In this document: positions 36,394-45,932 of the stretch, piece by piece
How the letters are laid out: each line of letters starts with the position of its first letter
Position numbering within the stretch: position 1 is the first letter of the stretch
NCBI GenBank assembly: GCA_002786385.1
Contig: PGCN01000025.1
Coordinates: 186,001 to 250,000, forward strand
Origin: Flavobacterium sp. FEMGT703F
GTDB lineage: Bacteria > Bacteroidota > Bacteroidia > Flavobacteriales > Flavobacteriaceae
Direction: 5' to 3'
DNA: 64,000 bases
Notes under the pieces: generated by a model
Databases searched by the model: none
What the model was told of the DNA's origin: nothing
What the model saw: the letters and a program-made list of their open reading frames with translations, nothing else
Made by a program: the position numbers and the translations under genes

Positions 36394-38838
36394 TTATTCT
36401 CGGAAGAACACTCTTTTCACGCGTTGTGAAATTCCGGTCAGGATTTCATAAGGTATGGTGTTTAATGCTTTAGCCATAAGGTTTACGTTTGGATTCTCTC
36501 CGAAAATAATTACTGATTGGCCTTCCTTGCAATCTATTTCAGTTACGTTCACCATTAGCATGTCCATGCAAACACTTCCTACAATTTTAGCTTCTTTACC
36601 ATTGATAACCACATAGCCAACTTCATTGCCCCAACTTCTGCGAATACCGTCGGCGTAACCAATAGGAATCGTTGCGATTTTAGTGGTTTTATCAGCCATA
36701 AATCTTCGTCCGTAACCTACGCTTTCGCCGGCTTCTATAGTTCTGATTTGAGAGATAACCGATTTTAAAGTTCCTACGTTTTCCAAAAATTTTTGTTCTT
36801 CTTCATCGTTGGAAATGCCGTACAAACCAATCCCTAAACGCACCATATCATACTGCGCATCGGGATAATTGGAAATACCGGAAGTGTTTAAAATATGTCG
36901 AATCGGTTTGATTTTTAACTCGCTTATCAGTTGAGTTGATAATTGTTCGAATAACGCAATTTGCGATTGGGCAAACGCATCTTGTTTCAAATCGTCACTA
37001 GTGGCCAAATGCGATAAAATACTCTTGATTTGAACTGTTTCGTTGCCTTTTAGTATGGCAATTAACTCTGAAAGATGCTCTTCTTCAAAGCCCAAACGGT
37101 GCATGCCGGTATCGATTTTGAGATGAATCGGGAAGTGTTTGAGTTTCTTTTGCTCGGCTATTTTTAAAAAGGCTTTCAATCCTTTAATGGAATAGATTTC
37201 CGGCTCCAATTGGTGTTGGATAATCGCCGAAAAACTAGTGCTTTCCGGATTCATTACCATAATCGGCACATTGATTCCGGCGCTTTTCAAGCTTATTCCT
37301 TCATCGGCAAAAGCCACGCCCAAATAATCCACTTTGTGGTGTTCGAGCAACTTGGCAATTTCAAATCCGCCGTTGCCGTAGCCAAAGGCTTTTACCATAA
37401 CCATCAGCTTGGTTTTGGGTGCCAATTTCGATTTGAAGAAGTTCAGGTTGTGACTAATCGCGTTGAGGTTGATTTCCAATACCGTTTCATGCGTTTTCTC
37501 TTCCAACATCGAAACAATTTGTTCGAAGTGAAAATCGCGCGCGCCTTTAATCAGTATCGTTTCGTTTTCAAAATTCAAGCGGTCAAAAGCATTCATAAAT
37601 TCGGCTACATTTTTAAAAGTAGTGCCGTTGATGAACTTGTTTTTGTATTGCGAAATGGTTTCGCCTATGCCAATAACGCGGTTGATTTTGTTGGAAATAA
37701 TCAATTGTGAGACTTGTGAGTACAACTCATCGTTGTTCAATCCACTTTGGAAAATATCCGAGAGTATGATGGTTTTCTTTTTGTGTTGCTTTTGGTGTTC
37801 TAAAAAGTCGAGGGCAATTTTCAACGATTGGAAATCGGAGCTGTAACTGTCGTCGATAAGCGTACAATTATAGATTCCGTTTTTCACTTTCAAGCGCATT
37901 TCCACAGGATACAATTGTGCCATCCGGGTTTGAATTATTTTTGGATTGTAGCCGAAATACAACATCACCATCATACAATGAATGGCATTTTCAATAGAAG
38001 CTTGGTCCTGAAACGGGATCAGAATAGGGAACATATCTTCTTTGTAAGTCACTTGCAATTCGGTTAAATCACCCAAATTTTTCTTGGTAATGTAAACGTC
38101 CGCACTTTTGTTGTCGGAACACCAACTAAAAGTTTTTATTTTCGGATTGACAAAGGCCTGTATGGTTTTGTTTTTATTTAAAATCAGCACATTCACCGAA
38201 GTAAACAGCTTTAATTTTTCCTTGATTTTATCAGCTACGCTTGAAAAACCTTCGTCGTGCGCCGAACCGATATTGGACAGTATACCAATGGTCGGGCGAA
38301 TGATTTTTTGCAGTTTTTCCATTTCGTGCATCGTCGAAATGCCCGCTTCGAATATCCCGAGATTATGCTTTTCTTTAATGCCTAAAATGGATAATGGAAC
38401 GCCGACTTGCGAATTGTAACTTTTCGGGCTGCGGATAATGTTGTAATCCGGACTCAGTAAAAAGTTCAGCCATTCTTTAATGATAGTTTTTCCGTTGCTT
38501 CCGGTAATGCCGATGATTGGGAAATCGAATAAACTTCGGTAGTAAGCGGCAAATTTCTGCAACGCGTCCAAAGTATTTTCCACCACTAAAAAGTTGGCTT
38601 TACCGGTAACTGTTTCCGGAATATATGTTACTACAAAATGGCGAACCCCTTTATCAATCAGTTCGTTAATGTAAGTATGCCCGTCATTGTTAGGTCCGGA
38701 TATGGCAAAAAACATCGTGTTTTCACCGTTTTGCAAAGAGCGGCTGTCGATGGATATAGAGTCGATTACCGCTACATCATTTTCACCAACCCAATGGGCT
38801 TTGAGGATGGGAATGATATTTCGTAATGTTAGTGTCAA
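36394..38838 (-). CDS. Bifunctional MurF ligase / alanine racemase
   Basis: An 814-residue fusion. The N-terminal half is UDP-MurNAc-tripeptide:D-Ala-D-Ala ligase with ATP loop GITGSNGKTIIKEWL (about residues 109-123). The C-terminal half, from about residue 450, is a PLP alanine racemase with the cofactor lysine in MVMVKAFGYGNGG (Lys about 482). Downstream barrel motifs HLKIDTGMHRLGF and MVRLGIGLYG, and the C-terminal domain motif VGYGRRF, follow. One polypeptide thus makes D-Ala and adds the D-Ala-D-Ala dipeptide to the cell-wall precursor, with D-Ala ligase in between. This fusion is known in Bacteroidota. It starts 22 bases after tdk on the same strand. Confidence 0.95.
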   Translation of the reverse strand: MTLTLRNIIPILKAHWVGENDVAVIDSISIDSRSLQNGENTMFFAISGPNNDGHTYINELIDKGVRHFVVTYIPETVTGKANFLVVENTLDALQKFAAYYRSLFDFPIIGITGSNGKTIIKEWLNFLLSPDYNIIRSPKSYNSQVGVPLSILGIKEKHNLGIFEAGISTMHEMEKLQKIIRPTIGILSNIGSAHDEGFSSVADKIKEKLKLFTSVNVLILNKNKTIQAFVNPKIKTFSWCSDNKSADVYITKKNLGDLTELQVTYKEDMFPILIPFQDQASIENAIHCMMVMLYFGYNPKIIQTRMAQLYPVEMRLKVKNGIYNCTLIDDSYSSDFQSLKIALDFLEHQKQHKKKTIILSDIFQSGLNNDELYSQVSQLIISNKINRVIGIGETISQYKNKFINGTTFKNVAEFMNAFDRLNFENETILIKGARDFHFEQIVSMLEEKTHETVLEINLNAISHNLNFFKSKLAPKTKLMVMVKAFGYGNGGFEIAKLLEHHKVDYLGVAFADEGISLKSAGINVPIMVMNPESTSFSAIIQHQLEPEIYSIKGLKAFLKIAEQKKLKHFPIHLKIDTGMHRLGFEEEHLSELIAILKGNETVQIKSILSHLATSDDLKQDAFAQSQIALFEQLSTQLISELKIKPIRHILNTSGISNYPDAQYDMVRLGIGLYGISNDEEEQKFLENVGTLKSVISQIRTIEAGESVGYGRRFMADKTTKIATIPIGYADGIRRSWGNEVGYVVINGKEAKIVGSVCMDMLMVNVTEIDCKEGQSVIIFGENPNVNLMAKALNTIPYEILTGISQRVKRVFFRE

Positions 38839-38860
38839 GGTGTTGGGATTTATTACTGCG

Positions 38861-39496
38861 TCAGTTTGCTACGCTCGGGTCTTCTGAAGACAAATGTTCA
38901 GGATCTTTAACTTCCATGTTTTCGCGCATCGCATTAAAATAGGCAGCGCGACTCAAAGGTTCGTATTCTTCGGTCTCACCTAACAAAACCAACTTATCGC
39001 TGTCGGTTTTTCGGAAACTGTAATGGGCTAAATTTCCGGTTCGGGTGCAAACGGCATGTACTTTAGTAACGTATTCAGCCGTAGCCATTAACGCCGGCAT
39101 TGGACCAAACGGATTGCCTTTAAAATCCATATCTAATCCGGCCACAATCACTCGGATACCCGAATTGGCCAAATCGTTGCAAACGGCAATAATCTCGTCA
39201 TCAAAAAATTGGGCTTCGTCTATACCGACTACATCACAGCCTTGGGCCAAAATGCGGATGTTGGCGGCGGCCGGTACCGGAGTAGATCGAATTTCGTTTT
39301 TGTTGTGCGAAACTACCATTTCTTCATCGTAGCGCGTGTCAATGGAAGGTTTGAAAATTTCCACTTTTTGTTTGGCAAACTGAGCGCGTTTCAATCGGCG
39401 TATCAATTCTTCGGTTTTGCCCGAGAACATGGAACCGCAAATGACTTCAATCCACCCAAATTGTTCTTTATGATTTACTGTATTTTCGAGAAACAT
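38861..39496 (-). CDS. tdk: thymidine kinase (type II)
   Basis: A 211-residue cytoplasmic kinase salvaging thymidine to dTMP. The P-loop is GSMFSGKT at residues 21-28 and the catalytic base is Glu94 in GIDEAQFF; the lasso-type substrate loop follows. The zinc site of type II kinases usually has four cysteines; here only one is left ([12 protein letters not shown], and SRAAYF where CRxCY is usual), so the lasso domain probably folds without zinc. The C-terminus extends about 15 residues past the usual end. It is followed after 22 bases by murF-alr, suggesting one transcript. Confidence 0.93.
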   Translation of the reverse strand: MFLENTVNHKEQFGWIEVICGSMFSGKTEELIRRLKRAQFAKQKVEIFKPSIDTRYDEEMVVSHNKNEIRSTPVPAAANIRILAQGCDVVGIDEAQFFDDEIIAVCNDLANSGIRVIVAGLDMDFKGNPFGPMPALMATAEYVTKVHAVCTRTGNLAHYSFRKTDSDKLVLLGETEEYEPLSRAAYFNAMRENMEVKDPEHLSSEDPSVAN

Positions 39497-39696
39497 TTTG
39501 TATTTTTCTTGCGCTAAAAATGAATAGTTTTTATTACTTTGTAACGAAAACCAATCGACTTGAATAATTGCTATTTTTACGTCGATTCAAATGTAGAAAA
39601 ATTTTAATTATGGTTCCCGCTTCCCGAAGGTAAATAAATGTTTCGGAAGTGAATTTAAAAAACAGACCAGCGTATTTCCTATAATTACAAACCATC

Positions 39697-40629
39697 ATGA
39701 AAAAAAGAGTAGAAGCCGAATTAATCAGCATTGCCCACCGAATTTTGAAACTCAAAAACAAATCGGATGTGGATCAGTTGTATAAAGAAACCCAAAAATT
39801 ATACGAAACGTTATCGGTTTTAAAATTTTACCAGGACAATTACGAAGTCCTAAAATCGGAGGTTGATGCCGCCGAATTGGAAGAAAAATTAGAAACTGCT
39901 TTTGATGTTGAAACACCTCAGGCTATCATGGCTGAAGTGAAAGCGGAACTAGTGGTTGAAACCGAAGCACCTGCTGTTGAGGTGGAAACTCTTGTGGCCG
40001 AAGAAGCTCAAGAAGAACCGGTTGTAACTGAAGCCGAAACTGAAGTTGAAACGGTTGTTGAGGAAGAAGTTGAGGAAGAAGCTGAGGAAGAAGTTGCAGA
40101 AATGGCACCGGAAGTTGCAGCAGAACCAGCCGCTACCGAAGCACCGCTTTTTACGCCGATATTTGAATTGGCCGAAGAAGAAGCTGAAGAAGAAGCACCT
40201 GCAGCAGAGACGGCATCCGAACTAAAACCAGATACCAAACACATAGCTTTAGAAGATTTATTAGGCGAAAATTACGTAGATCCGATTTTCGTAAAGCCGA
40301 ATGAAGTTTCGCTTTTTCCAACAGAAACTAAAGAAGAAAAGACTCCGGAACCGGAAATCGAGCAATCCAAACCGGCAGCGTCTTTAAACAGTGCTTTTGC
40401 AAAAACCATTGAAATCGGCCTAAACGATCGCATCGCTTTTGTAAACCATTTGTTTGGAGAAAGCAACGAAGATTTCAACCGCGTAATCTCGCAATTGAAC
40501 ACCTTTGATACCCTGGAAGAAGCCAAAACTTTCTTGAACGAGATGGTGATACCCGACTATAATTATTGGGTAGGCAAAGAAGATTATATGGAGCGTTTTA
40601 TGACTGTTGTGGAGCGAAAATTCAGCTAA
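39697..40629 (+). CDS. Conserved hypothetical protein with acidic low-complexity middle
   Basis: A 310-residue protein that I do not recognise beyond being of a Bacteroidota type. Residues 1-55 form a helical domain (AELISIAHRILKLKNKSDVD), residues ~70-195 are a Glu/Ala/Val/Thr-rich disordered linker with Glu runs such as VEEEVEEEAEEEV, and residues ~225-310 form a second helical domain (IGLNDRIAFVNHLFGESNED, YWVGKEDYMERFMTVVERKFS). There is no signal peptide, so it is cytoplasmic. The rsmI start codon follows directly after its stop, which indicates tight coupling. It may be a scaffold; no activity can be inferred. Confidence 0.75.
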   Translation: MKKRVEAELISIAHRILKLKNKSDVDQLYKETQKLYETLSVLKFYQDNYEVLKSEVDAAELEEKLETAFDVETPQAIMAEVKAELVVETEAPAVEVETLVAEEAQEEPVVTEAETEVETVVEEEVEEEAEEEVAEMAPEVAAEPAATEAPLFTPIFELAEEEAEEEAPAAETASELKPDTKHIALEDLLGENYVDPIFVKPNEVSLFPTETKEEKTPEPEIEQSKPAASLNSAFAKTIEIGLNDRIAFVNHLFGESNEDFNRVISQLNTFDTLEEAKTFLNEMVIPDYNYWVGKEDYMERFMTVVERKFS

Positions 40630-41307
40630 ATGGGCAAGCTTTACCTTGTTCCTACACCTATTGGTAATTTGGAAGACATGACTTTCAGAGCCATCAGCGT
40701 TTTGAAAGAAGTCGATTTAATTTTGGCCGAAGACACACGCACCAGCGGCAAATTGTTGAAACATTTCGACATTGCTACACACATGCACAGCCACCACATG
40801 CACAACGAGCACAAAACGGTGGAAAATATTATCAAGCGTTTGCAAGCAGGAGAAAACATCGCCTTAATCAGCGACGCGGGAACGCCGGCCATTTCCGACC
40901 CCGGATTTTTACTCACCCGAGCTTGTGTAGAAAATAATATCGAGGTGGAATGTCTGCCGGGAGCTACGGCTTTTGTGCCGGCTTTGGTGAATAGTGGTTT
41001 GCCCAACGATCGTTTTGTTTTTGAAGGTTTTTTGCCCGAAAAAAAAGGAAGACAAACCCGTTTTTTAGCGTTGGCCGAAGAAACCCGAACCATGATTTTT
41101 TATGTGTCGCCTCACAAATTGGTGAAAACTTTAGGCGAATTTGTGCAGTATTTTGGCGCTGACCGACCGGTATCGGTTTCCCGAGAATTGTCGAAACTTC
41201 ACGAGGAAACTATACGCGGTGCTGCGGCTGAGGTATTGCAACATTTTGAAGCCAAACCGGCAAAAGGTGAAATCGTCGCGGTAGTTGGCGGGAAAATTTT
41301 AAAATAG
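40630..41307 (+). CDS. rsmI: 16S rRNA (cytidine1402-2'-O)-methyltransferase
   Basis: A 225-residue SAM-dependent methyltransferase of the tetrapyrrole-methylase fold that 2'-O-methylates C1402 in the ribosomal P site. The N-terminal LYLVPTPIGNLEDMTFRAI, the AEDTRTSGKLL motif and the SAM-pocket ISDAGTPAISDPG motif are all intact, as is CLPGATAFVPALVNSGLP. Length is shorter than E. coli RsmI (286) because the small C-terminal extension is missing, which is usual here. The gene abuts the acidic hypothetical gene with no gap, and the dihaem peroxidase starts 8 bases after it. Confidence 0.96.
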   Translation: MGKLYLVPTPIGNLEDMTFRAISVLKEVDLILAEDTRTSGKLLKHFDIATHMHSHHMHNEHKTVENIIKRLQAGENIALISDAGTPAISDPGFLLTRACVENNIEVECLPGATAFVPALVNSGLPNDRFVFEGFLPEKKGRQTRFLALAEETRTMIFYVSPHKLVKTLGEFVQYFGADRPVSVSRELSKLHEETIRGAAAEVLQHFEAKPAKGEIVAVVGGKILK

Positions 41308-41315
41308 TAATACTA

Positions 41316-42503
41316 ATGATAAGGTTTTTGGTAAGTATATTTCTCTTGCTCATTTTCTGTACCTCATGTTCAGAGGATGAAAAATATGTGCCGATTACAC
41401 AAAACTTACCTATAATTTCATTGCCCGAAACACCTTATGATTACGCTAACCTCAATTTGCCGTATCATTTTACCGTTAATGAAGGAGGCAACTTTATCAG
41501 TTCTGTCAATGGCATAGACAATACACCCGATGACAATCCCGTTACCGATGCCGGAGCTACTTTGGGCAGAGTACTGTTTTATGATGTAGCTTTGAGTCAA
41601 AATCGAACCATAGCTTGTGGCAGTTGTCATCGCCAAGAATTGGCCTTTACGGATTCGCCGGTTAAGAGTTTAGGTTTTAACCAAGTGCCTACCAGAAGAA
41701 ACTCTATTTCATTAGTCAATCAACGCTATTATTTTAGAGGTCGTTTTTTTTGGGATGAAAAAGCCGCCACTCTCGAAGACCAAGTTTTACAACCTATTTT
41801 AGATCATAATGAAATGGGTTTAACCGAAAGCGAAATCATACAAAGATTATCCGAAAGACCTTTTTACAGTAATTTATTTTTACAAGCTTTTGGTTCTGGT
41901 CAAATTACCCAATCGAGAGTTTCAAAAGCTTTGTCACAATTTATAAGGAGTATTGTTAGTTCACAAAGTCGGTATGACGAAGGCCGAGCACAGGTTAGTT
42001 CCAGGTTACAGCCTTTTCCTAATTTTTCCGAATCAGAAAACTTAGGGAAGGAATTGTTTTTTAAAACTGTGACTCAAGGTGGAGCCGGTTGTGTTAATTG
42101 TCACGCCACGGAAGCTTTTGTCAGTGTAAACTCCGGACCAAAAAACAACGGACTTGACTTAGTTTCCACCAATGATTTAGGTGCTTTTGAAACGTTTCCA
42201 ACAACCAACAGTTTGAAAGGAGCTTTTAAAATACCAACGTTGCGAAATATTGCATTGGGTGCGCCTTATATGCATGATGGTCGTTTCCAAGCCTTAGAGC
42301 AAGTAATTGAGCATTACAATAGTGGTGTTAAAAACCATCCTAATGTATCGCCTTTTTTAAAAGATGCTAATGGGAATCCACAGCAACTCAATCTAACAGA
42401 GCAACAAAAAGCCGCTTTAGTAGCTTTTTTACGGACACTAACCGATCCTAATATTCTTCACAATGAAAAGTGGTCCGACCCTTTCATTAACCAACATCTT
42501 TAG
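41316..42503 (+). CDS. Dihaem cytochrome-c peroxidase / MauG family lipoprotein
   Basis: A 395-residue envelope protein with a lipobox-like FCTSC (Cys18) and two c-type haem sites, CGSCH at 101-105 and CVNCH at 259-263. The distal methionine motif APYMHDGRF and a C-terminal LVAFLRTLTDP block are family hallmarks. Such enzymes reduce hydrogen peroxide in the periplasm or modify partner proteins like MauG; here no partner is in reach, so peroxide defence is the default guess. The gene is the last of a three-gene run with rsmI. Confidence 0.9.
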   Translation: MIRFLVSIFLLLIFCTSCSEDEKYVPITQNLPIISLPETPYDYANLNLPYHFTVNEGGNFISSVNGIDNTPDDNPVTDAGATLGRVLFYDVALSQNRTIACGSCHRQELAFTDSPVKSLGFNQVPTRRNSISLVNQRYYFRGRFFWDEKAATLEDQVLQPILDHNEMGLTESEIIQRLSERPFYSNLFLQAFGSGQITQSRVSKALSQFIRSIVSSQSRYDEGRAQVSSRLQPFPNFSESENLGKELFFKTVTQGGAGCVNCHATEAFVSVNSGPKNNGLDLVSTNDLGAFETFPTTNSLKGAFKIPTLRNIALGAPYMHDGRFQALEQVIEHYNSGVKNHPNVSPFLKDANGNPQQLNLTEQQKAALVAFLRTLTDPNILHNEKWSDPFINQHL

Positions 42504-42506
42504 GGA

Positions 42507-44129
42507 TTAGGAAACCTTTAAATCCGTAAACGCAAATTGTTTTCCGCTAAACAAGCCTTTGTCCGATAATTTTAAATCGGGAATCACTAACAAAGCCATA
42601 AATGAAAGTGTCATAAAAGGCGCTTTTAAAGTACTGCCTAAGTCTTTGGCCATCGCATCGATTTCCTGGTACATGCGCCCGGCTTCCCAACCGTTTTGGT
42701 CGCTCATAATACCGGCTATAGGTAGAGCCAACGATTTTTGTTCGGCACCGTTTACGGCACAAATACCGCCGGTGTTGGCAATGAGTAAATTTACCGCATT
42801 CAAAATTTCTTCATCCGAAGTACCAACCACGACTATATTGTGACAATCGTGCGCCACCGAACTGGCAATCGCTCCTTTTTTCAAACCAAAGTTTTTGATA
42901 AAAGCTACCGCTACCGGAGCATTTTCATACCGATTGACTACCGCCATTTTCAACACATCATGTTCGGTATCGGAAACCAAATTGCCATCCTGAATTTTAG
43001 GTGAGCAATGAATTTCATTGGTAATCAACTGTCCTTCCAATGCTTCAATAACGCGTATGGTTTTGGCCGAACTCGCCACTTGAAAATCGGCTAATACTTT
43101 AGGTGAAGTGTTGAAATTATTTGGCTTTTCAAAGGCAACATGCGGAACAAACGACTGACCGTTTTCGGCTACCAATGTGCCGTTGATATACGTTTGTAAC
43201 ACTTTAAAATGGGTCAAATCTTCCACCACTATAAAATCGGCGGCATCGTTCGGTTGCAATAAACCTACCGTCATGTTGTAATGCTTCACAGGATTGATAC
43301 AAGCCATTTGCAAAACTTTAAAAAGGTCATGACCTTTGGCCACTGCCCGAGCACACAATTGGTTGATATGACCTACAATCAAATCGTCCGGATGTTTGTC
43401 ATCAGAACAAAACATTAGGTTTTCATAATGATCCGGCAGTAAGTCGATTAAAGCTTCAAAGTTTTTGGCAGCACTGCCTTCGCGTATGATTACTTTCATC
43501 CCTAAGGCTAATTTTTCAGCGGCTTCGTCATAGGTAAAACACTCGTGATCGGTAGTAATTCCGGCTGAAATATATTTCTGAACGGCTTCGCCTCTTAAAC
43601 CCGGCGCATGACCGTCAACCGGTTTATTGTAATGTTTCGCCCAAGCTATCTTTTTTAAAACTTCTTCATCGTCAAACAACACACCGGGATAGTTCATCAT
43701 TTCGGCCAAATAATAAATGTCGGGATGCGCCATCAGTTCCTTAATTTGCTCCGAATCGATTACGGCTCCGGCAGTTTCAAAAAAGGTAGCCGGAACGCAC
43801 GAAGGCGCCCCAAAATGAAACTTCAACGGGACTTTTTTACCGTTTTCAATCATATAATATACACCGTCTTTTCCCAATACATTGGCAATTTCATGCGGAT
43901 CGGAAATGGTTCCGACAGTACCGTGCAACACCGCAATTTTAGCAAATTCAGATGGTACCAACATTGAGCTTTCGATATGAATGTGAGCGTCGACAAAACC
44001 CGGAAGGATATAGTTTTTGTTATTGTGTTGTTTTTCAATAACGGAGACAATTTTTCCGTTTTCAACGGTAACTTCACCCGAATAAATCCGGCGGTTTTCG
44101 ATATCGACTATTTGACCTTGAATTTGCAT
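42507..44129 (-). CDS. ade: adenine deaminase
   Basis: A 540-residue amidohydrolase that deaminates adenine to hypoxanthine in purine salvage. The metal-binding start of the barrel is [11 protein letters not shown], then [12 protein letters not shown] and the [16 protein letters not shown] motif; the C-terminal adenine-deaminase domain includes [18 protein letters not shown]. The frame extends upstream to 44183, but the ATG at 44129 starts the normal [10 protein letters not shown] and lies downstream of a -7 element. It is divergent from recJ and converges on the dihaem peroxidase gene with 3 bases between stops. Confidence 0.93.
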   Translation of the reverse strand: MQIQGQIVDIENRRIYSGEVTVENGKIVSVIEKQHNNKNYILPGFVDAHIHIESSMLVPSEFAKIAVLHGTVGTISDPHEIANVLGKDGVYYMIENGKKVPLKFHFGAPSCVPATFFETAGAVIDSEQIKELMAHPDIYYLAEMMNYPGVLFDDEEVLKKIAWAKHYNKPVDGHAPGLRGEAVQKYISAGITTDHECFTYDEAAEKLALGMKVIIREGSAAKNFEALIDLLPDHYENLMFCSDDKHPDDLIVGHINQLCARAVAKGHDLFKVLQMACINPVKHYNMTVGLLQPNDAADFIVVEDLTHFKVLQTYINGTLVAENGQSFVPHVAFEKPNNFNTSPKVLADFQVASSAKTIRVIEALEGQLITNEIHCSPKIQDGNLVSDTEHDVLKMAVVNRYENAPVAVAFIKNFGLKKGAIASSVAHDCHNIVVVGTSDEEILNAVNLLIANTGGICAVNGAEQKSLALPIAGIMSDQNGWEAGRMYQEIDAMAKDLGSTLKAPFMTLSFMALLVIPDLKLSDKGLFSGKQFAFTDLKVS

Positions 44130-44149
44130 TTTCTTTGTAATTTGTAGTT

Positions 44150-44157
44150 CAAAAGTA
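44150..44157 (-). promoter_or_regulatory. -7 promoter element for ade
   Basis: The minus strand reads TACTTTTG, 21 bases before the start at 44129, which supports that start over the longer frame. Confidence 0.5.
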
Positions 44158-44203
44158 ACGAATAAATACACTAAAACTACCATAAACCTGCCGTTGCTTT
44201 TCC

Positions 44204-44211
44204 TATTTTTG
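44204..44211 (+). promoter_or_regulatory. -7 promoter element for recJ
   Basis: TATTTTTG matches TAnnTTTG and lies 32 bases before the recJ start; with the ade promoter it forms a compact divergent control region. Confidence 0.5.
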
Positions 44212-44242
44212 TTGAATACAATTTTGTAATTCCTAATTTATC

Positions 44243-45931
44243 ATGCGCTGGACACTTAAAACCAAACCATCACCGGAAAAAGTCAAAGCTTTAGCAGCCG
44301 AACTCAAAGTAGATGAGTTGATTGCGATGCTTTTGGTACAGCGAGGTATTGAAACGTATGAAGCCGCTCGCCAATTTTTTCGTCCGAGTTTGGCTGATTT
44401 GCACAATCCGTATTTGATGAAAGATATGGACAAAGCGGTAGCTCGAATTGAAGCAGCTATTGCCAATGCCGAAAATATTTTGGTCTTTGGCGATTACGAT
44501 GTAGACGGTACAACAGCGGTTTCTTTGGTGTCGAGTTATCTGAAAAGTTTTTATCCTAATGTGGCTACTTATATTCCGGATCGATACAACGAAGGTTACG
44601 GCGTTTCTTATCAAGGGATTGATTTTGCAGACGATAATGGTTTCTCCTTGATAATTGCTTTGGATTGCGGCATCAAATCTATCGATCATGTAGCCTACGC
44701 CAAAGCCAAAAACATCGATTTTATCATATGCGATCACCATCGCCCGGGCGATACCTTACCGGAAGCAGTGGCTGTTTTAGATCCTAAAAGAACGGATTGC
44801 AATTATCCGTATGACGAATTGTGTGGTTGTGGCGTTGGGTTTAAATTGATTCAGGCGCTTGCACAAAATCGGAACCAAACGGTGGCCGATTTAGTGCCTT
44901 ATTTAGATTTGGTGGCGACTGCGATAGCCGCGGATATTGTTCCGATGACAGGGGAAAACAGGGTTTTGGCCAAGTTTGGTTTGAAAGTCATTAATAGTAG
45001 TCCGCGTCCGGGCATCAAGGCTTTGGTTCAGAACGTCAAAAAGAAAACACTCACTATAACCGATGTGGTTTTTATTATTGCACCGCGCATTAACGCAGCA
45101 GGTAGAATCAAACACGGTAACGAAGCCGTGGCTTTGCTTACGGAATACGATTTAGAACAAGCAGAATTTTTTGCTTCAGAAATTGAGCAGCACAACAGTG
45201 ACCGCAAAGATTTGGACAAGCTAATTACTGCAGAAGCCTTGTCGCAAATCACAGAAAATGATGAAACTAAAAAATTTACGACTGTCGTTTACCAAGAAAA
45301 CTGGCACAAAGGCGTTATCGGTATTGTAGCTTCACGTTTGACAGAAACTTATTATCGTCCTACGATAGTGTTTACCAAAAGTGGCGATAAACTCGCGGCC
45401 TCAGCGCGTTCGGTGAAGGATTTTGATATTTACAATGCTTTAGAAGCTTGTGCGGCACATTTGGAACAATTTGGCGGCCATATGTACGCTGCCGGAATGA
45501 CCTTGAAGGAAGAAAATTATGCTGCCTTCAAAGAAGCCTTTGAAAGAACGGTGGAAGAAACAATACATCCTGATTTGCTGACTCCTGAAATTGCAGTGGA
45601 TGCCGAAATCAATTTGACGGATATCAACGAGAAATTGATTAGAATTCTAAACCAATTTGAACCTTTCGGGCCACAAAATATGACGCCGGTTTTTATGACC
45701 AAAGGGTTAAAAGATTCCGGTTATGCTAAAGGGATAGGTTCCGACGAAGACCATTTGAAACTATACGTCAAGCAAAATAATTCTCCCGGATTTGGTGCTA
45801 TTGGTTTTGGTTTAGGAAAGAAATTGGATTTGGTCAAAAACCAGCAATCTTTTGACGCTGTGTATTGCATAGACGAAAACGAATTCAACGGAAAAGTTTC
45901 GGTACAGCTGCGGTTGAAGGATTTACGGTAG
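44243..45931 (+). CDS. recJ: single-stranded-DNA-specific exonuclease RecJ
   Basis: A 562-residue 5'-3' exonuclease of the DHH phosphoesterase superfamily, used in recombination and mismatch repair. The metal-binding motifs are visible: FGDYDVDGTTA (Asp84, Asp86), ALDCG (Asp141), CDHHRPG (Asp164-His165-His166), and PRINAAGRIKHG. The DHHA1 domain motif QFGGHMYAAGMTL lies near residue 412, followed by the OB-type C-terminal domain. Length is normal. It converges on lpxH, whose stop is 2 bases away. Confidence 0.96.
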   Translation: MRWTLKTKPSPEKVKALAAELKVDELIAMLLVQRGIETYEAARQFFRPSLADLHNPYLMKDMDKAVARIEAAIANAENILVFGDYDVDGTTAVSLVSSYLKSFYPNVATYIPDRYNEGYGVSYQGIDFADDNGFSLIIALDCGIKSIDHVAYAKAKNIDFIICDHHRPGDTLPEAVAVLDPKRTDCNYPYDELCGCGVGFKLIQALAQNRNQTVADLVPYLDLVATAIAADIVPMTGENRVLAKFGLKVINSSPRPGIKALVQNVKKKTLTITDVVFIIAPRINAAGRIKHGNEAVALLTEYDLEQAEFFASEIEQHNSDRKDLDKLITAEALSQITENDETKKFTTVVYQENWHKGVIGIVASRLTETYYRPTIVFTKSGDKLAASARSVKDFDIYNALEACAAHLEQFGGHMYAAGMTLKEENYAAFKEAFERTVEETIHPDLLTPEIAVDAEINLTDINEKLIRILNQFEPFGPQNMTPVFMTKGLKDSGYAKGIGSDEDHLKLYVKQNNSPGFGAIGFGLGKKLDLVKNQQSFDAVYCIDENEFNGKVSVQLRLKDLR

Positions 45932-45932
45932 T

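Noticed and set aside
37210..37710. 166-codon open frame opposite murF-alr
   Set aside because: Antisense shadow of a conserved fusion gene with no upstream promoter and an implausible composition.
40008..40244. Ser/Ala-rich minus-strand frame opposite the acidic linker
   Set aside because: Mirror image of Glu-rich codons, low complexity, no supporting feature.
41316..42503. MauG proper, with an amine dehydrogenase target
   Set aside because: No methylamine genes nearby; only the dihaem peroxidase superfamily can be supported.
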